In this document: positions 41,055-41,664 of the stretch, piece by piece
Layout of the letters: each line of letters opens with the position of its first letter
Numbering within the stretch: the first letter of the stretch is position 1
Source: Bacteroidaceae bacterium
Lineage (GTDB): Bacteria > Bacteroidota > Bacteroidia > Bacteroidales > Bacteroidaceae
Direction of reading: 5' to 3'
Assembly (NCBI GenBank): GCA_017556045.1
Contig: JAFZFF010000058.1
Coordinates: forward strand, 1 to 41,664
Length of the DNA stretch: 41,664 bases
Made by a program: the position numbers and the translations under genes
Notes under the pieces: generated by a model
Told to the model about the DNA's origin: nothing
What the model saw: the letters and a program-made list of their open reading frames with translations, nothing else
Database searches by the model: none

Positions 41055-41144
41055 ATGAACTCGCGCTATTACCGACTGCTTTATATTGCGTTTGCCCTGC
41101 TCTTGGTGGCTTGCAGTACAGCCAAGCGGTGTAATTGCGGATGA
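41055..41144 (+). CDS. Micro-lipoprotein of 29 residues before gapA
   Basis: An ATG-to-TGA frame of 29 codons encodes a complete lipoprotein signal: basic start MNSRYYR, hydrophobic core LLYIAFALL, lipobox LLVAC with Cys20. Processing there would leave a 10-residue lipopeptide, CSTAKRCNCG, with two further Cys in a C-x-C pair. It is directly downstream of the TAAATTTG promoter element and 67 nt before gapA in the same direction. Too short for default gene callers. It could instead be a leader peptide controlling gapA, but the clean lipobox argues for a product. Function unknown. Confidence 0.6.
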   Translation: MNSRYYRLLYIAFALLLVACSTAKRCNCG

Positions 41145-41190
41145 ACGTCTGCTTAATGTGAAATAGAAACGAGATTTTTTTTAATTATAA

Positions 41191-41664
<474 letters not shown>

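Noticed and set aside
41055..41144. Attenuation leader peptide for gapA
   Set aside because: Three Cys codons are too few for classic attenuation, no terminator/antiterminator pair follows, and a clean lipobox is a better explanation; kept only as an alternative.

Overview
The window looks like chromosomal DNA of a Bacteroidales bacterium (phylum Bacteroidota); genus cannot be fixed from the sequence. Four things point there. Upstream regions repeatedly carry the Bacteroidota promoter pattern TTTG - 19 to 21 nt - TAnnTTTG (clear before trpS, tetR, the 158-aa-type ORF at 18.7 kb, the 1094-aa esterase and the 206-aa protein at 39.2 kb). The tmRNA encodes the tag GENNYALAA. The gene families are typical: LptC-like lipoprotein, SPYxRYG-type outer membrane protein, golvesin/amidase protein, peptidase M64 and the zapA-rny pair. 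DUF3987/DUF6371 remnants are also present.

Layout. 0-2.2 kb is accessory and degenerate: the end of an AraC regulator, then remnants of a DUF6371 zinc-ribbon gene and an internally deleted DUF3987-type ATPase, each preceded by one copy of a perfect 35-bp inverted repeat built from GGCGGA steps, then hairpin-rich non-coding DNA. 2.3-11.1 kb is a minus-strand envelope block, trpS - coaX - outer membrane protein - TPR protein - lptC - CNNM/CorC - ppiD-like. 11.3-18.1 kb is an RND efflux operon, tetR - tolC-like - membrane fusion protein - AcrB-like - PII-like small protein, with a 15-bp inverted repeat lying on the tetR promoter. 18.2-22.2 kb has an acidic unknown gene, ilvD, and a divergent secreted M64 peptidase.

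22.2-28.8 kb holds secreted hydrolases: a 1094-residue protein combining a discoidin-like domain, an SGNH esterase and an alpha/beta-hydrolase esterase, a small beta-barrel protein, and an SGNH hydrolase with three Ig-like repeats that follows ilvE. Between them (26.57-27.30 kb) is a non-coding stretch with a 22-bp-period triple repeat, a shuffled palindromic repeat module and a MITE-like inverted repeat. 28.8-35.4 kb has ilvE, a YgiQ-type radical SAM protein, an unknown 105-residue protein and a peptidoglycan amidase split by a golvesin-like domain. 35.5-41.7 kb has tmRNA (ssrA), rny, zapA with an upstream coiled-coil protein, an unknown 206-residue protein, a guaA whose glutaminase half is truncated and lacks the nucleophile, a 29-codon micro-lipoprotein, and the start of gapA, cut off at its catalytic Cys.

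Most of the window is housekeeping and envelope biology. The least explained items are the degenerate GuaA glutaminase, the micro-lipoprotein before gapA, the 22-bp-period triplet arrays at two loci, and the DUF3987/DUF6371 remnant with its inverted iteron-like repeats. No phage, CRISPR array, transposase or complete mobile element was seen.
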